Positions 46,217-55,867 of a DNA stretch of 64,000 nucleotides are shown here, one piece after another. The position numbers were made by a program, and so were the translations under genes. This DNA is from Haloprofundus marisrubri (GTDB lineage: Archaea; Halobacteriota; Halobacteria; Halobacteriales; Haloferacaceae). Within the stretch, counting starts at the first letter, position 1, and each line of letters starts with the position of its first letter. Under the pieces are notes generated by a model. The model made no database searches and was not told the DNA's origin. It saw only the letters and a program-made list of their open reading frames with translations. The stretch spans positions 175,724-239,723 of the forward strand of contig NZ_LOPU01000004.1 in assembly GCF_001469955.1 (NCBI RefSeq), read 5' to 3'.

Positions 46217-47071
46217 ATGATGGATGGTCTCCCAAAATCTCAACTTCTCCAGTTCACCGAACGTGCGATGGTGTTGGCTCGCCGTGCAGTAGCTCGGTTC
46301 TCGACACGCTATTCGCGGAAGCGGTTCACCCTCCGCCAGCACGTCGTTCTACTGTGCCTGAAAGTGAAGAAGACGACCACGTACCGCGATCTCGTTGATG
46401 AACTCATCGAGATGCCTCGCATTCGTCACGCCCTCAATCTCGATTCGATCCCCGCACCCTCGACACTCTGCAAGGCGTTCGACCGCTTGGAGATGGCCGT
46501 CTGGCGGGTTCTCCTGAACGTCTCGCTCACAGATTTGCCAGTCAACGGTATCACCGGTATCGATGCATCCGGGTTTGAACGAGCCCACACCTCAGCCCAC
46601 TACACGAAGCGAACAAACCTCACCATACAGCAGTTGAAGACGACGCTATTGGTCGATACAGCGACCAACGCCGTGCTCGATATTCACGTAACGACGACAC
46701 GAAAACACGATACGCAGATTGCTCCACAGGTAGTGGAACGGAACGCAGCGTCGATCTCGGTATTGACCGGAGACAAGGGATATGACGACCAGAAGCTCCG
46801 GCGGCTCGCCAGGGATCACGATATTCGGCCGCTCATCAAGCACCGGGAGTTTACCCCACTTCACAAAGCGTGGAATGCACGGCTGGACACCGATCTCTAC
46901 CATCGGCGGAACATGAACGAGACAGTCAACGCGGCGATTAAACAGAAATTCGGGGCCTTTGTGCGGTCACGCCTCTGGTGGAAGCAGTTCCGCGAACTCG
47001 TCATCAAGTGCGTCGTTCACAATCTGGAGCGAAGCCTCGCTATTTCATACGAGGACGGCGAGTGTCCGTGA
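46217..47071 (+). CDS. IS5-family transposase (DDE type)
   Basis: A complete 284-residue transposase. The DDE triad is visible as D116 (GIDASGF), D186 (LTGDKGYDD) and E235 (NMNETVNAAIKQKFG). The N-terminal helix-turn-helix region includes FTLRQHVVLLCLKVKKTTTYRDLVDEL, and the C-terminal YHRRNMNETVN...R region is typical of haloarchaeal IS5-type elements. The reading frame is intact and the terminal repeats are perfect, so the element may still be active. Confidence 0.93.
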   Translation: MMDGLPKSQLLQFTERAMVLARRAVARFSTRYSRKRFTLRQHVVLLCLKVKKTTTYRDLVDELIEMPRIRHALNLDSIPAPSTLCKAFDRLEMAVWRVLLNVSLTDLPVNGITGIDASGFERAHTSAHYTKRTNLTIQQLKTTLLVDTATNAVLDIHVTTTRKHDTQIAPQVVERNAASISVLTGDKGYDDQKLRRLARDHDIRPLIKHREFTPLHKAWNARLDTDLYHRRNMNETVNAAIKQKFGAFVRSRLWWKQFRELVIKCVVHNLERSLAISYEDGECP

Positions 47072-47182
47072 TCCGAAAGGAACGGACTGCTGAATACAGA
47101 GGGTGCAGTCAGTGGTCGCTCAGATGGAGGCCCACTCTGTTATAAAAATTTTTGTCACCTAGTGCAGACAGAAGTATCCGCT

Positions 47183-48367
47183 ATGGCCACTACACCGTTA
47201 GATGCGTTTCCGCCGGAACTATCGGATCCGACTGACCAACTTCGACCAGCTGACTTCTACTCCCGGATGCACGAGGCTGCGCCCATCCGCTGGGACGACA
47301 CGCGTGGGTGCTGGGATGTATTCGGCTACGACGCCGTCCAGCAGGTCGCAGCTGACTACGAGCGGTTCTCTTCGCGGATGGACGCCAATCCTGACTATCT
47401 CGAATCGGACGGGCGGTCGCTGCTCCATGACTCGATGCTCCATGCCGATCCATCCCGTCACGACGAACTCCGCTCGGTCGTTAACCAGCTATTCCGACCA
47501 TCGGAACTGGCTACTCTCCAATCGTTCATCCACCAGCGCACCGACGACTTACTCAACGCCGCTGTCACTGGCGAGTCCGGCGAAGCGAGGGCCACATTCG
47601 ACCTCGTCCCGGAGGTTGCCTATCCACTAACGGTTCGGACGCTCACAAAACTGCTTGGCGTGCCACCCACAGACCGAGACGCGTTTCTCGAATGGACGAA
47701 ATTCACGGACACCGCCCCCTACGAGGTGGACGATGCGGCAACCCGCCTGTCGTCTCTTCTCGATTATCTGGACGGGTTACTCGACGGTCGGCCACAGGAC
47801 TCACAGGAGGAGTTTCTGTCAGCCGTCAGGAGTGCGGCGGGGCTCTCGCGGGCCGAACGCCGGAGCATTCTGAGTGTTATTCTACTCGGCGGGCTCTCGA
47901 CGACACATCTCATCGACAACTCGGTCTGGTCGCTTACCGAGGTGGACGGCTTCGAGACAGTCCGGTCGGATCGGGACGCACTTATTGGCGCAATCGAGGA
48001 AACCCTCCGGTACCGTTCGCCCGTGCGGGCAGCGAGTCGATATGCGACGGCTACGACCGACGTCGGCGGTGCGACAGTCGAACCGGGTGACAAGCTCTGT
48101 CTCTGGTTCGCCGCGGCAAACCGCGATCCGACAGTCTTCGATACCCCCGGACAGTTTATACTCGATCGACGTCCCACGGATCACCTCGCGTTCGGACACG
48201 GGACCCACTTCTGTCTCGGCGCTAGCCTCGCCCGTCTTATCGCACGGACGGCTCTCGACGTGTTCTTTGAGCGATTCGAGGAGATCACGGTTCACTGCGA
48301 CCAGGCCAAACCGACAGGCAGTATGCTCGTGTACGGTCCCTCAACGCTCCCCGTGACTGTCGCGTGA
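47183..48367 (+). CDS. Cytochrome P450
   Basis: A complete 394-residue soluble P450. The I-helix oxygen-binding region is LLGGLSTTHL (about 235-244), the K-helix ExxR is E273-T-L-R276, and the heme-ligand loop is FGHGTHFCLG with Cys344. It lacks a membrane anchor and resembles bacterial-type CYPs served by ferredoxins. The likely start is the ATG at 47183 (an in-frame GTG lies 21 nt upstream). TTATAAAAATTTTT lies about 33-46 nt upstream. The gene is visibly GC-richer than its surroundings, consistent with transfer as cargo between the IS ends. Substrate unknown. Confidence 0.93.
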   Translation: MATTPLDAFPPELSDPTDQLRPADFYSRMHEAAPIRWDDTRGCWDVFGYDAVQQVAADYERFSSRMDANPDYLESDGRSLLHDSMLHADPSRHDELRSVVNQLFRPSELATLQSFIHQRTDDLLNAAVTGESGEARATFDLVPEVAYPLTVRTLTKLLGVPPTDRDAFLEWTKFTDTAPYEVDDAATRLSSLLDYLDGLLDGRPQDSQEEFLSAVRSAAGLSRAERRSILSVILLGGLSTTHLIDNSVWSLTEVDGFETVRSDRDALIGAIEETLRYRSPVRAASRYATATTDVGGATVEPGDKLCLWFAAANRDPTVFDTPGQFILDRRPTDHLAFGHGTHFCLGASLARLIARTALDVFFERFEEITVHCDQAKPTGSMLVYGPSTLPVTVA

Positions 48368-48502
48368 TGGTGCTGAACTGCTCGCGGAGGTGCCAACCTG
48401 GGTTCCACGCGATGCCGGCCTACTCATCAGCGCTCCCGAGTTAAGCCCGTGACCGATATGCGCTGTGTATTCAGCACGGCTGCTGAAACCTATCACCGAT
48501 TA

Positions 48503-48519
48503 AGGGTTTCAACAAGGCC
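48503..48519 (-). repeat. Right terminal inverted repeat of the IS5-type element
   Basis: AGGGTTTCAACAAGGCC, an exact complement of the left end. About 25 nt inside it is CGTGCTGAATACA (read leftward), a sub-terminal motif repeated in the relic at 48610-48680. Confidence 0.8.
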
Positions 48520-48609
48520 AATCGTTCCCAAAGCCGCGATTTGTATGAGTATTCCCATCTCAATAGCCAGTTGACGTGTAGTATAGTTAAGACAAAAAAG
48601 TGGTCTAGT

Positions 48610-48680
48610 CTTTGCTGAGCTCACCCTCTATATTCAGCACGCCACTTCTGTCTGTTTTTGAGGATTTCAACGGAGCCCCT
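48610..48680. mobile_element. Degenerate IS end
   Basis: CACCCTCTATATTCAGCACG (48623-48642) followed by GGATTTCAACGGAGCC (about 48660-48675) resembles the right end of the neighbouring IS5-type element (TGTATTCAGCACG ... AGGGTTTCAACAAGGCC) with many changes. It looks like the remnant of an older, related insertion. Confidence 0.4.
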
Positions 48681-48694
48681 GAAAACTAATCTGC

Positions 48695-48967
48695 TTACAA
48701 CTCGTCTGCCTGGAGTTCTCCGGCGAGAAACTGCTGACCTTTCTCTGTGATAATGTAGTGTTTGCTCTCCCCGGTAACGTGTTCAATCAGTCCATGGTCT
48801 TCGAGTGGATCGAGCGCTCGATAGACTGTGGCACGGGATGGGGCTGCAGTGAGTATTCGGTCGAGATTGAGCGCAATGGATTGACCGGGGAGAGCAATAC
48901 CGGATTCGTCCAAGAGTTCTAAGATTGGGATGCTTGCTTTGTTCATCCACTGTGCCTGGTCACGCAT
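48695..48967 (-). CDS. PhiH1-repressor-like winged-helix protein
   Basis: A 90-residue protein beginning MRDQAQWMNKASIPILELLDESG, the usual opening of haloarchaeal PhiH1-repressor-like regulators. ILTAAPSRATVYRALDPLEDHGLIE forms the recognition helix and wing, and KHYIITEKGQQFLAGEL completes the fold. Such proteins are common on haloarchaeal plasmids and proviruses. It is monocistronic and divergent from the coiled-coil plasmid gene at 49.2 kb; its targets are unknown. Confidence 0.82.
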   Translation of the reverse strand: MRDQAQWMNKASIPILELLDESGIALPGQSIALNLDRILTAAPSRATVYRALDPLEDHGLIEHVTGESKHYIITEKGQQFLAGELQADEL

Positions 48968-49174
48968 TGAGCGCAGTCGTGGAGAGGACAGTATAGAAAT
49001 ACTGATTCTGTCAGCAGCGGGATACTAACTCAATCATAGTGAGAGCAATAGTATCAATACTTATTATTGGAGCCTACGTCCATACCGAATAGACCGTTCA
49101 CTGGATCAGTTGGTTCTCTCAGAAAGGACCCGTGTTAGAGCACGGATCCGGTGCGGTCGTTTGAGGAATACCGC

Positions 49175-49249
49175 ATGCCACAGAACACACCCCCTACGCA
49201 AAAAGCTCTCGTCGCACAACCACCCCTCACCCCGGAGGTCACCCAATGA
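49175..49249 (+). CDS. Possible 24-residue leader peptide
   Basis: The ATG frame MPQNTPPTQKALVAQPPLTP then EVTQ ends in TGA overlapping the next gene's ATG (CAATGA). The 4-nt overlap implies translational coupling to the coiled-coil protein. It is Pro/Gln-rich with no domain. Support is positional only. Confidence 0.35.
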   Translation: MPQNTPPTQKALVAQPPLTPEVTQ

Positions 49250-49884
49250 CTGACTCAGTCGAAGACCTCCGCTCGCGTCTCGACGATCTCGAAGACCGTG
49301 TCGACGATTTGGAAGACGAGAAATCGGACCTGGAAGACACGGTCGACGCGCAAGCCGAGACGATTGCCTCCCAGCGTGGCCAACTTAGAGCACAACGCGA
49401 GCGCCTCAGTGAATACGAAGAGCAACTCAGTGTGTCGAGTGACCACCGCAAACACCTCCAACAACGTGTCCACGCACTCGAAGACTCTCAAAGCACAGAC
49501 TCGGATGAGACAAGTCAGAGTAAATCGCCACTGCAACAACTCATCAGCCTCCCCTCGAAGGCCGTCTCGAAACTCACCACCAACCAAGAGCGTGCTCGCT
49601 TCATCGCCAAAGACATCCGTGAGTACGCGAAGAAAGTCCCCGCCGGCTACGCTATCGACTCAGGCACGATTCGAAAAGTCCTGAAAGCGAAAGAAGACCG
49701 GACACCCCATACCCAGACGGTCACGCGTGTCATGGAGTTCTTGGATCGACTCGGAAAAGAAGACGTTCAGGTGGTCAAACGCCGTGGGACGAAGCGCGCC
49801 GTATTCACAGAACGTGCAGTGACTGAACTCAGTGGTACGTCGTCATCTGGTGGTATCACGGACGTTGTGATGAGGTGGCGCTAA
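49246..49884 (+). CDS. Plasmid coiled-coil protein with C-terminal winged helix
   Basis: A 212-residue protein. Residues 1-85 are heptad-rich (VEDLRSRLDDLEDRVDDLEDEKSDLEDTV), forming a long coiled coil. Residues about 110-195 look like a winged helix (KDIREYAKKVPAGYAIDSGTIRKVLKAKED, then TQTVTRVMEFLDRLG). This architecture is widespread on haloarchaeal plasmids and may act in replication control or segregation, though the function is not established. A shorter protein with the same architecture is encoded at 58.5-58.9 kb, so the two bracket the STAND NTPase genes. Confidence 0.75.
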   Translation: MTDSVEDLRSRLDDLEDRVDDLEDEKSDLEDTVDAQAETIASQRGQLRAQRERLSEYEEQLSVSSDHRKHLQQRVHALEDSQSTDSDETSQSKSPLQQLISLPSKAVSKLTTNQERARFIAKDIREYAKKVPAGYAIDSGTIRKVLKAKEDRTPHTQTVTRVMEFLDRLGKEDVQVVKRRGTKRAVFTERAVTELSGTSSSGGITDVVMRWR

Positions 49885-50556
49885 CGAGGCTGTGATTACA
49901 GCGGGCTAGTCACGTCGGGAGACGTCGTCCGCTGACACCAACGCTGTAGTAAGCCGTATTGTGAGCAGCAGCACTCGAGAAATCCTCTCTGTGGAGAGGA
50001 GTAGTAGACAGCAAAGGAACGAAATTTGGGTGGCTGTGCGAGTGAGGCTAATCACAACGAGTGTGATAGCTGGGTCACCCCCAAACCACCTCGTTATTCA
50101 TTCCAGTACGATCTGGCAGGTGCCCCCAAAAGCTATCGACATTATAAGAGTCTAAACTAAATCGTGATTTCAATTTTGACAAGCCCTATGAGTGCCGAGG
50201 CCAGCTTTCTATCCATAGGTTTCCGAGGAGAAGTGAACGAACGTCATAGAATCACGTCTGCCACCCTCTGAGAGAGGACAGTCGTAATCAAAAGGCGAAT
50301 GGAGTATACTCTGAGGTGCCACATAGGTCTCATTACTTTGAATGTCTCGCTGAATGGATACTAGATCCGCTTGATCCGCGTTGAACCGTTTATGAAACGC
50401 GGCGTCCGGACAAGGAATAAACAGTCGAGAGCAACGCTCTGCCGTTCTTTTTTGATTTTTTCTTTCGTTTGTGATTTTCAGCCGAAACTCATCATATGAT
50501 AATTAAATGTTTAGCCCGCCGCCGAGGATTCAGCCCACGTTGAGGCGTCTACGACA
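49885..50556. other. Gene-free region upstream of the large NTPase
   Basis: No convincing frame. A hairpin CCTCTC-TGTG-GAGAGG lies near 49985-50000. The right part is T-rich (50448-50475), and ATAATTAAATG (about 50498-50508) is a candidate TATA box about 50 nt before the NTPase start, implying a short 5' leader. Confidence 0.4.
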
Positions 50557-53500
50557 ATGCTACGAGAGATCTATAGTCGCGTCTGGGGAAAGACTCTAAA
50601 GTTGTTCTCTTCAACTTCTGACTCAATGGGAAGCGGAGATCCTGAACCGGGACAATACGTCTCACGTCCGGAAATCGAGGAACAGCTATTCGCATTCATC
50701 GATGACGAAGCAGACCTGCTCCATATCGCTGGGGAGCCGGGCGTAGGAAAGACATGGACGATAGAGAAGATTGACCGGGCGTACAGCGGTAGCAAGGATG
50801 TTGAAATCGCTTCTATCGGAGGCCATCTCGATGTGGAAGACTTCTATCGCAATATCTATCGAAGCATCCTCGCCAACCTGCCCGAAGACAAGAAAGAGGA
50901 AGGTAGGCGACTAACCGGCATCGGCGTAGCTCCAATTGGTAGTATTTCATGGGATGCAGAATCAGCCGACGCACCTCAAGTACAGTTCAAGTATCGAGAC
51001 GTACTCGAAGGAGTCGCCGAACTCTACCCCGAAGATCAGCACCTTCTGCTCTGTATCGACGACATCCACAAACTCAGCATCGAAGAGGACGCGATTAGGG
51101 ATGCTATCCTAGAGGCAGCCGACCTACTAACAGAAAACATCACTCTGATTACTGCCGGACAGCTCTCGTTCGACCGATTAGACACCGAAGTTAGCATCTC
51201 CACCTTCACGGAGCAACAGACCAAATCTCTGCTTCAGGACGAGTTCAAGCATCTCTCTGAAGAGGAGGCAGCGGAGATACACCAGGAATTGGGCGGCCAT
51301 CCGCTCTACATCGGATTACTCATCGAAGCCAACGACCCCGACAAGATACCGGAAATACCGAAGGGAGAGGTGTACGATGAGATCCAGCAGCGGTATCTCC
51401 ACTCGCTTTCAACCGATGAACAACGATTCCTCCGACTCACATCTCCACTCACCGAACTCAATGAACGCCTCTGTACCGCGATCATTCCCGACGACGAACC
51501 GTTCGACAGCGTCAGCATCGACCGCCTACTCCGAGGACTCAACGAACGAGTAATTACCCAAGACCTCGGATGGAACGAAAACAGTATCAAATCCTACCGG
51601 ATTCACGACACCTTCCGCGAATTCCTCCAGCAACGGTTCGACCCGTCGAAGGAAGCACAGGTTCATCGAAACGCATTCCGATACTACAGCGAGCGAATCC
51701 GCTCACTCCTCAACACCAGCGATGTCGATCTAAACACGGAAGTTGATCTCGTCTTCTCCTGCCTCAATCACTTCTCAAAAGATATCGACCTCGAAGAACA
51801 TCAGGAACTCCGCCAGCTCATCAAATCTGGATTCGACCAAGACGGACTATCGTACTACCCTGCATCCCTTCTGACAGAGGAACTCCAGACATGGCGCACC
51901 GAGGAACTACCCGACGACACCGTTAACGCGCAAATCAGCACGCTCGATCAACGTGAAGAAATTGCAAGGGCCTTCTATGACGAGAACACACACCCGAGCT
52001 GGGGTGAAGAACTCCTCCACCGAGATCTATTCAACGAGCCGGACGGCTATCTCCTCGGATATCAAAACCAGATTGTCAACGACCAACCCGACTTCATCCT
52101 CCGAGTCATCCAATCCACCACAACAGAAAGCCCCAATACGCGACGATTCTTCGTCAACATCGCCACAGAACTACCCCCGGAAACAGCTGCAAAAACCACG
52201 TCAATTGTCGCAGACTGGATTCGCACAACCGGGGACGCACATGCTTTCGAATACCAGGGCCTCCAGCTGGTCGAATATCTGTGTGACCACGGTAAAACCG
52301 AGGCTGCGCTCGAAGTCCTCGAAGCAATCCTCCACCCAAAGCAGCGAGATATCGAGGAGGAACGACAGCAGGAACGCCGATTTGAACGATACAGCACCAT
52401 CGAAACCCTCGACGATACCTTCGACCAGTTCGTTACGGAAGCCGGCGAGGACTTCATCCAAGTGCTTGAGGACACCCTCCGAGAGACACTCCAGTCAGAA
52501 CAGGACGAAGAAGGGACGGTTCACCACGAATCAGTTGCCAACCGAAAGCCGATCAAGGACCTCGATTACGACGAAACTAACAGGGGCAAACGGAAGCACA
52601 TCATCTATACCTACCTCTCACGCGCCGCCACCCACTGGGTAGACGAGAACCCAACCGACGCAGACCGGAAACAGCTGATTCAGAACTATCTGGATGACGA
52701 AAATCCGAATTTCCGACGACTCGGACTCTTCCTACTGAGCAAGCATCCTAAAGCCATCACCGACCGTATCAGGTCGGAGCTTCTCGAAGAAGAAAACTAC
52801 CATCAAGGGGATGTCCAGTTCGAGTTCTATCGACTGCTCGAAAACGGCTTCCAGCACCTGTCTGCGGATGATCAGGAACAAATCTGCCAGTTGATTCGCA
52901 ACGGACCTCCGGACAGCGAAGGAGTGGAACAACGAGCAGAATATTTCGCCGAACAAAGTGGAGAACCCGTCGAAAAAGTCAAACAGCGGATTATCGAGAA
53001 GTGGCACCGGAATCGGCTCTACCTAATCGAAAACCACCTCCCCCAGAAGCATCACGAGTATCTGGACGACAGCCTCGACAAACACGGCCCACCAGAACGC
53101 CTACCGACAGAGGCGTATACTCCAGATGTCCGCGGGGGAATGGTCGCACAGAAAAAACCTGACGAACTCAACCAGATACCCGGCGACTCGGCTGTAGAAG
53201 TCCTCAAGTTCTTAGCCGAATGGGAACCCTCCCGAGAGGAGAAATGGGAACCACGGGGCGAAGGCGGTCTCGAAGAGGTCAGCTATCACGGTGTCTCGGA
53301 CGAACTTGAAGACCGCATCCAGGAACATCCACAGGAATATGCGGCCGAAATCACGCTCCTGAAAGACGCCAAACCACAGTACGCCGACATCGCTCTCCGC
53401 GCATTTCGAGACGCTCTCGATGACGACCGAACCTTCCCTTGGAGTCCTGTACTGGAGCTATGTGAGTATATCGCAGAGCATCCTGAAGGATGGAGTGACC

Positions 53501-54708
53501 GCTGCCGATTCGACATAGCAACCCTGACATATAATGCGACAGTCTCAGACGTAACCGACTTCCCAGCCGGCCACGTAGACCGCACTAAGCAGTTACTCCT
53601 GAACTTGGTCGTTGAGATAGACATCAACCCTGACGACCAGCCCCGGAGCTGGATCGGTGGCGTCGGAACAACTCAGGAAGAAGTACGGGGGCGAGCCGTT
53701 GAAGCAATAGTAATGCTCGCCGTGTGGCAGCACGACGAGGAAGACAAGTCTACGTTGGACGGGGAAATCAGGGAGGCCATCCGGACGAAACTCAGCTCTG
53801 ATACCGACTTAGAAGTTCGGACGGCTCTGGGCCGTCAGTTTGGCAACCTCTGGGCCTTAGACGAAGAACTGGTTAAAGAAGGCCTCGATGATCTGTTCCC
53901 GACCGGTGACAGTCTGGATGCGAAACAACGGTTTTCCAGAGCGGTCAATGGCTATCTATCCCGGCACGGATGCCACGCACCCGCGTACAATCTCATTCGA
54001 CCATACTACATCCATGCCGTCAGCCTCGTGACCGAAGAAGACTCCGAGCAAGAGTTCGTCAACGCAGATGGTCTTGCCGGCCACATCGGAGCCTCGTATA
54101 TCTTCCAAAACGAAGCCTTAGACGATGATGACAGCCTGATCAGGCGATATTATAAACAGAGTTCGCCTGAACTAGCCGCGAAAATCGCTGATGCAATCTC
54201 ACGTACAATCGAAAATGGAGACGCACTGGATGGCGAATGGGAGCAGGTTAGTCTGCTCTGGAGATGGAGACTCCAACAGGTCGAACAGGACATCCAGAGT
54301 CCCGAAGAGGACGAAGACTATCGGCGTGAATTCCACCGTTTCTTCGACTGCCTGAAAAACACCGATGAGGCAGGGCTTCCTGAAGAACAGGAGCTACTTG
54401 AACGCTCCGTCCGGTTCATCATCCACGACTCGTTCGGCGTCCGTTCCTTGGAGGAATGGTTGGCCGACCAGTCCAACGAGCACCCTCAAGAAGCAATCAC
54501 GGTGTACGAGCAGGTTATCGAACCCTCGTCCCCCGCGAAATGGCCGGAAATAGTTCGGTCGAGTCAGGACGAATACCGCGAGCAACTGTACACAAACGCC
54601 GTCGAACACAATAATTCAGCAAGTAAAACCGCGGTCAGGATAGCAAACCAGTTCGCAGCGCAGAGCCAAGAGTATGATCGAGACTTCCTTGACGACCAAC
54701 TTCGATAA
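50557..54708 (+). CDS. Large STAND-type P-loop NTPase
   Basis: A 1383-residue protein. The NTPase domain begins near residue 38 (SRPEIEEQLFAFI). Walker A is GEPGVGKT (59-66), Walker B is LLLCIDDIH (163-171), then LITAGQLSFDRL as a sensor-like strand. A winged-helix-like segment ends in YRIHDTFREFLQQRF (about 349-363). The remaining thousand residues are alpha-helical, HEAT/TPR-like, with no recognised enzyme domain. This is the switch architecture of STAND ATPases such as NLR-like antiviral sensors and MalT-like regulators. No DNA-binding or known killing domain is seen. A relative is encoded on the other strand at 55.9-57.9 kb. Confidence 0.82.
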   Translation: MLREIYSRVWGKTLKLFSSTSDSMGSGDPEPGQYVSRPEIEEQLFAFIDDEADLLHIAGEPGVGKTWTIEKIDRAYSGSKDVEIASIGGHLDVEDFYRNIYRSILANLPEDKKEEGRRLTGIGVAPIGSISWDAESADAPQVQFKYRDVLEGVAELYPEDQHLLLCIDDIHKLSIEEDAIRDAILEAADLLTENITLITAGQLSFDRLDTEVSISTFTEQQTKSLLQDEFKHLSEEEAAEIHQELGGHPLYIGLLIEANDPDKIPEIPKGEVYDEIQQRYLHSLSTDEQRFLRLTSPLTELNERLCTAIIPDDEPFDSVSIDRLLRGLNERVITQDLGWNENSIKSYRIHDTFREFLQQRFDPSKEAQVHRNAFRYYSERIRSLLNTSDVDLNTEVDLVFSCLNHFSKDIDLEEHQELRQLIKSGFDQDGLSYYPASLLTEELQTWRTEELPDDTVNAQISTLDQREEIARAFYDENTHPSWGEELLHRDLFNEPDGYLLGYQNQIVNDQPDFILRVIQSTTTESPNTRRFFVNIATELPPETAAKTTSIVADWIRTTGDAHAFEYQGLQLVEYLCDHGKTEAALEVLEAILHPKQRDIEEERQQERRFERYSTIETLDDTFDQFVTEAGEDFIQVLEDTLRETLQSEQDEEGTVHHESVANRKPIKDLDYDETNRGKRKHIIYTYLSRAATHWVDENPTDADRKQLIQNYLDDENPNFRRLGLFLLSKHPKAITDRIRSELLEEENYHQGDVQFEFYRLLENGFQHLSADDQEQICQLIRNGPPDSEGVEQRAEYFAEQSGEPVEKVKQRIIEKWHRNRLYLIENHLPQKHHEYLDDSLDKHGPPERLPTEAYTPDVRGGMVAQKKPDELNQIPGDSAVEVLKFLAEWEPSREEKWEPRGEGGLEEVSYHGVSDELEDRIQEHPQEYAAEITLLKDAKPQYADIALRAFRDALDDDRTFPWSPVLELCEYIAEHPEGWSDRCRFDIATLTYNATVSDVTDFPAGHVDRTKQLLLNLVVEIDINPDDQPRSWIGGVGTTQEEVRGRAVEAIVMLAVWQHDEEDKSTLDGEIREAIRTKLSSDTDLEVRTALGRQFGNLWALDEELVKEGLDDLFPTGDSLDAKQRFSRAVNGYLSRHGCHAPAYNLIRPYYIHAVSLVTEEDSEQEFVNADGLAGHIGASYIFQNEALDDDDSLIRRYYKQSSPELAAKIADAISRTIENGDALDGEWEQVSLLWRWRLQQVEQDIQSPEEDEDYRREFHRFFDCLKNTDEAGLPEEQELLERSVRFIIHDSFGVRSLEEWLADQSNEHPQEAITVYEQVIEPSSPAKWPEIVRSSQDEYREQLYTNAVEHNNSASKTAVRIANQFAAQSQEYDRDFLDDQLR

Positions 54709-55342
54709 TGAAGGCTACAGGACAATTCAGCAGCGGCACGACGAAACGGGAACCGATGGACATCCTCGTTGAACGGTTTCTGAACTCGCCGGGGTTTAAA
54801 ATCTTCATTCGGGTTGGACTAGTCGCAGAATGGCTGTCGCTCTGAAAGCAAGGGTCTCCAAGATGAGTGTGATTCGGTTTCCCGAATAGAAGGGTTTGCT
54901 GTGCGATTAGGCCTGCTCTGCGTCGTGAACCGGCAGGCAAGTAAGAACCTCCGGGTCGCAGTCGAACGGACTCGGGCGTTCGTCAACGAAGGCCCGCACG
55001 AATCCAGCCTTTCCCGGTTCGATCATCACCTCAGAATCCGCGTGAACCGTCTCACCGCCTTCGTTCTCGTAACTCCTGGGGACGAGTACGGGAACACCCT
55101 CCTCGAGTCTTGAGCCGCGTATTAACGCACATGCTCGAGGCAAAGGCTCTGAATTCTGCAGAGTGTTTCCACCGAAGGAGTTGCGAGGGCTGTGATGGTA
55201 TGCGTCGAAAAAGGAAGCACGATTAGCTGAGCAATCGAAAGCTGCTGAGATACGGAAGCAAGTAGAAAACGGGTACGTTTTCCAATTCTAAGGAACGTTC
55301 AGAGATGAATCATTAAGACCGCTCCGTTTCTCACACTTGTCT
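54709..55342. other. Mostly gene-free spacer between the NTPase genes
   Basis: No confident gene. A minus-strand frame at 54907-55143 encodes 78 residues (including VPVLVPRSYENEGGETVHADSEVM) whose composition looks protein-like. It could be a fragment of a former gene, but I recognise no family and there is no promoter-like sequence. The rest shows nothing I can interpret. Confidence 0.35.
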
Positions 55343-55689
55343 ATGCTTTCCCTGCTTGGTCTCACGCTCAACACACTCGGTGCCTTTCTCTGTCTTGGTC
55401 CCAGATATCCCACGCCTCTATCGGCTCGCACACAAGTTTCCGTTTCTAAAAACGATTGAACAGGGAGAGAAGCAACTCTACTATGAAAGGGAGATTACGG
55501 AGGACGAGCCCGGATTAAAGCACATATCAGAAGCTTGCTTCTCAGCAGCGACACCGTTTTCCAGATACGGCCCGCCTCGATAATCTCGACAATATGCCGG
55601 TACACGCACGCCTCGGTGACGAAACAATGACGATTGATGGGTTTGGATACACTGTCAAACGCATAATAACGGGAGGAGACCATTTCTGA
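55343..55689 (+). pseudogene. Frameshifted small membrane-associated protein
   Basis: MLSLLGLTLNTLGAFL starts a hydrophobic helix in one frame (55343). The continuation VPDIPRLYRLAHKFPFLKTIEQGEKQLYYEREI lies in a second frame, and MPVHARLGDETMTIDGFGYTVKRI ending at a TGA (55687-55689) lies in a third. Together they read like one haloarchaeal protein of about 110 residues with an N-terminal membrane helix, broken by at least two shifts. It lies between the two NTPase genes and appears decayed. Confidence 0.5.
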
Positions 55690-55867
55690 TATGACGTATA
55701 CCTTCGAATTGAGTTCTCAAGCAATTCAGACGCTTCAACAGCGGTCTTCAGAAACGGGTATTCCGGTTCACAATCCGTAGGTGAGCCTAGAAACGGCACA
55801 AGGTGCGTTCTCGAGAGCGTTGAGAAGTACAAGCAGCGGCTCGTGCGGATTTGCAAGAGAGAGCTCG

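Larger units (their letters stand above)
46166..48519 (+). mobile_element. IS5-type element enclosing a cytochrome P450 gene
   Basis: Perfect 17-bp inverted ends, GGCCTTGTTGAAACCCT (46166-46182) and AGGGTTTCAACAAGGCC (48503-48519), bound a 2.35-kb segment holding an IS5-type transposase and a complete P450. A usual IS5-type haloarchaeal element would be near 1 kb. A second inner inverted repeat, TGCTGAATACA (47088-47098) and TGTATTCAGCA (48466-48476), brackets the P450 alone. No clear target duplication is seen. Left of it is a truncated sulfatase; the right flank does not continue that gene, so a rearrangement occurred. Confidence 0.7.

Noticed and set aside
46128..48562. Sulfatase N-terminus continuing on the far side of the IS
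   Set aside because: The minus-strand sequence right of 48519 encodes no sulfatase-like residues or CxPxR motif, so simple insertion without deletion is not supported.
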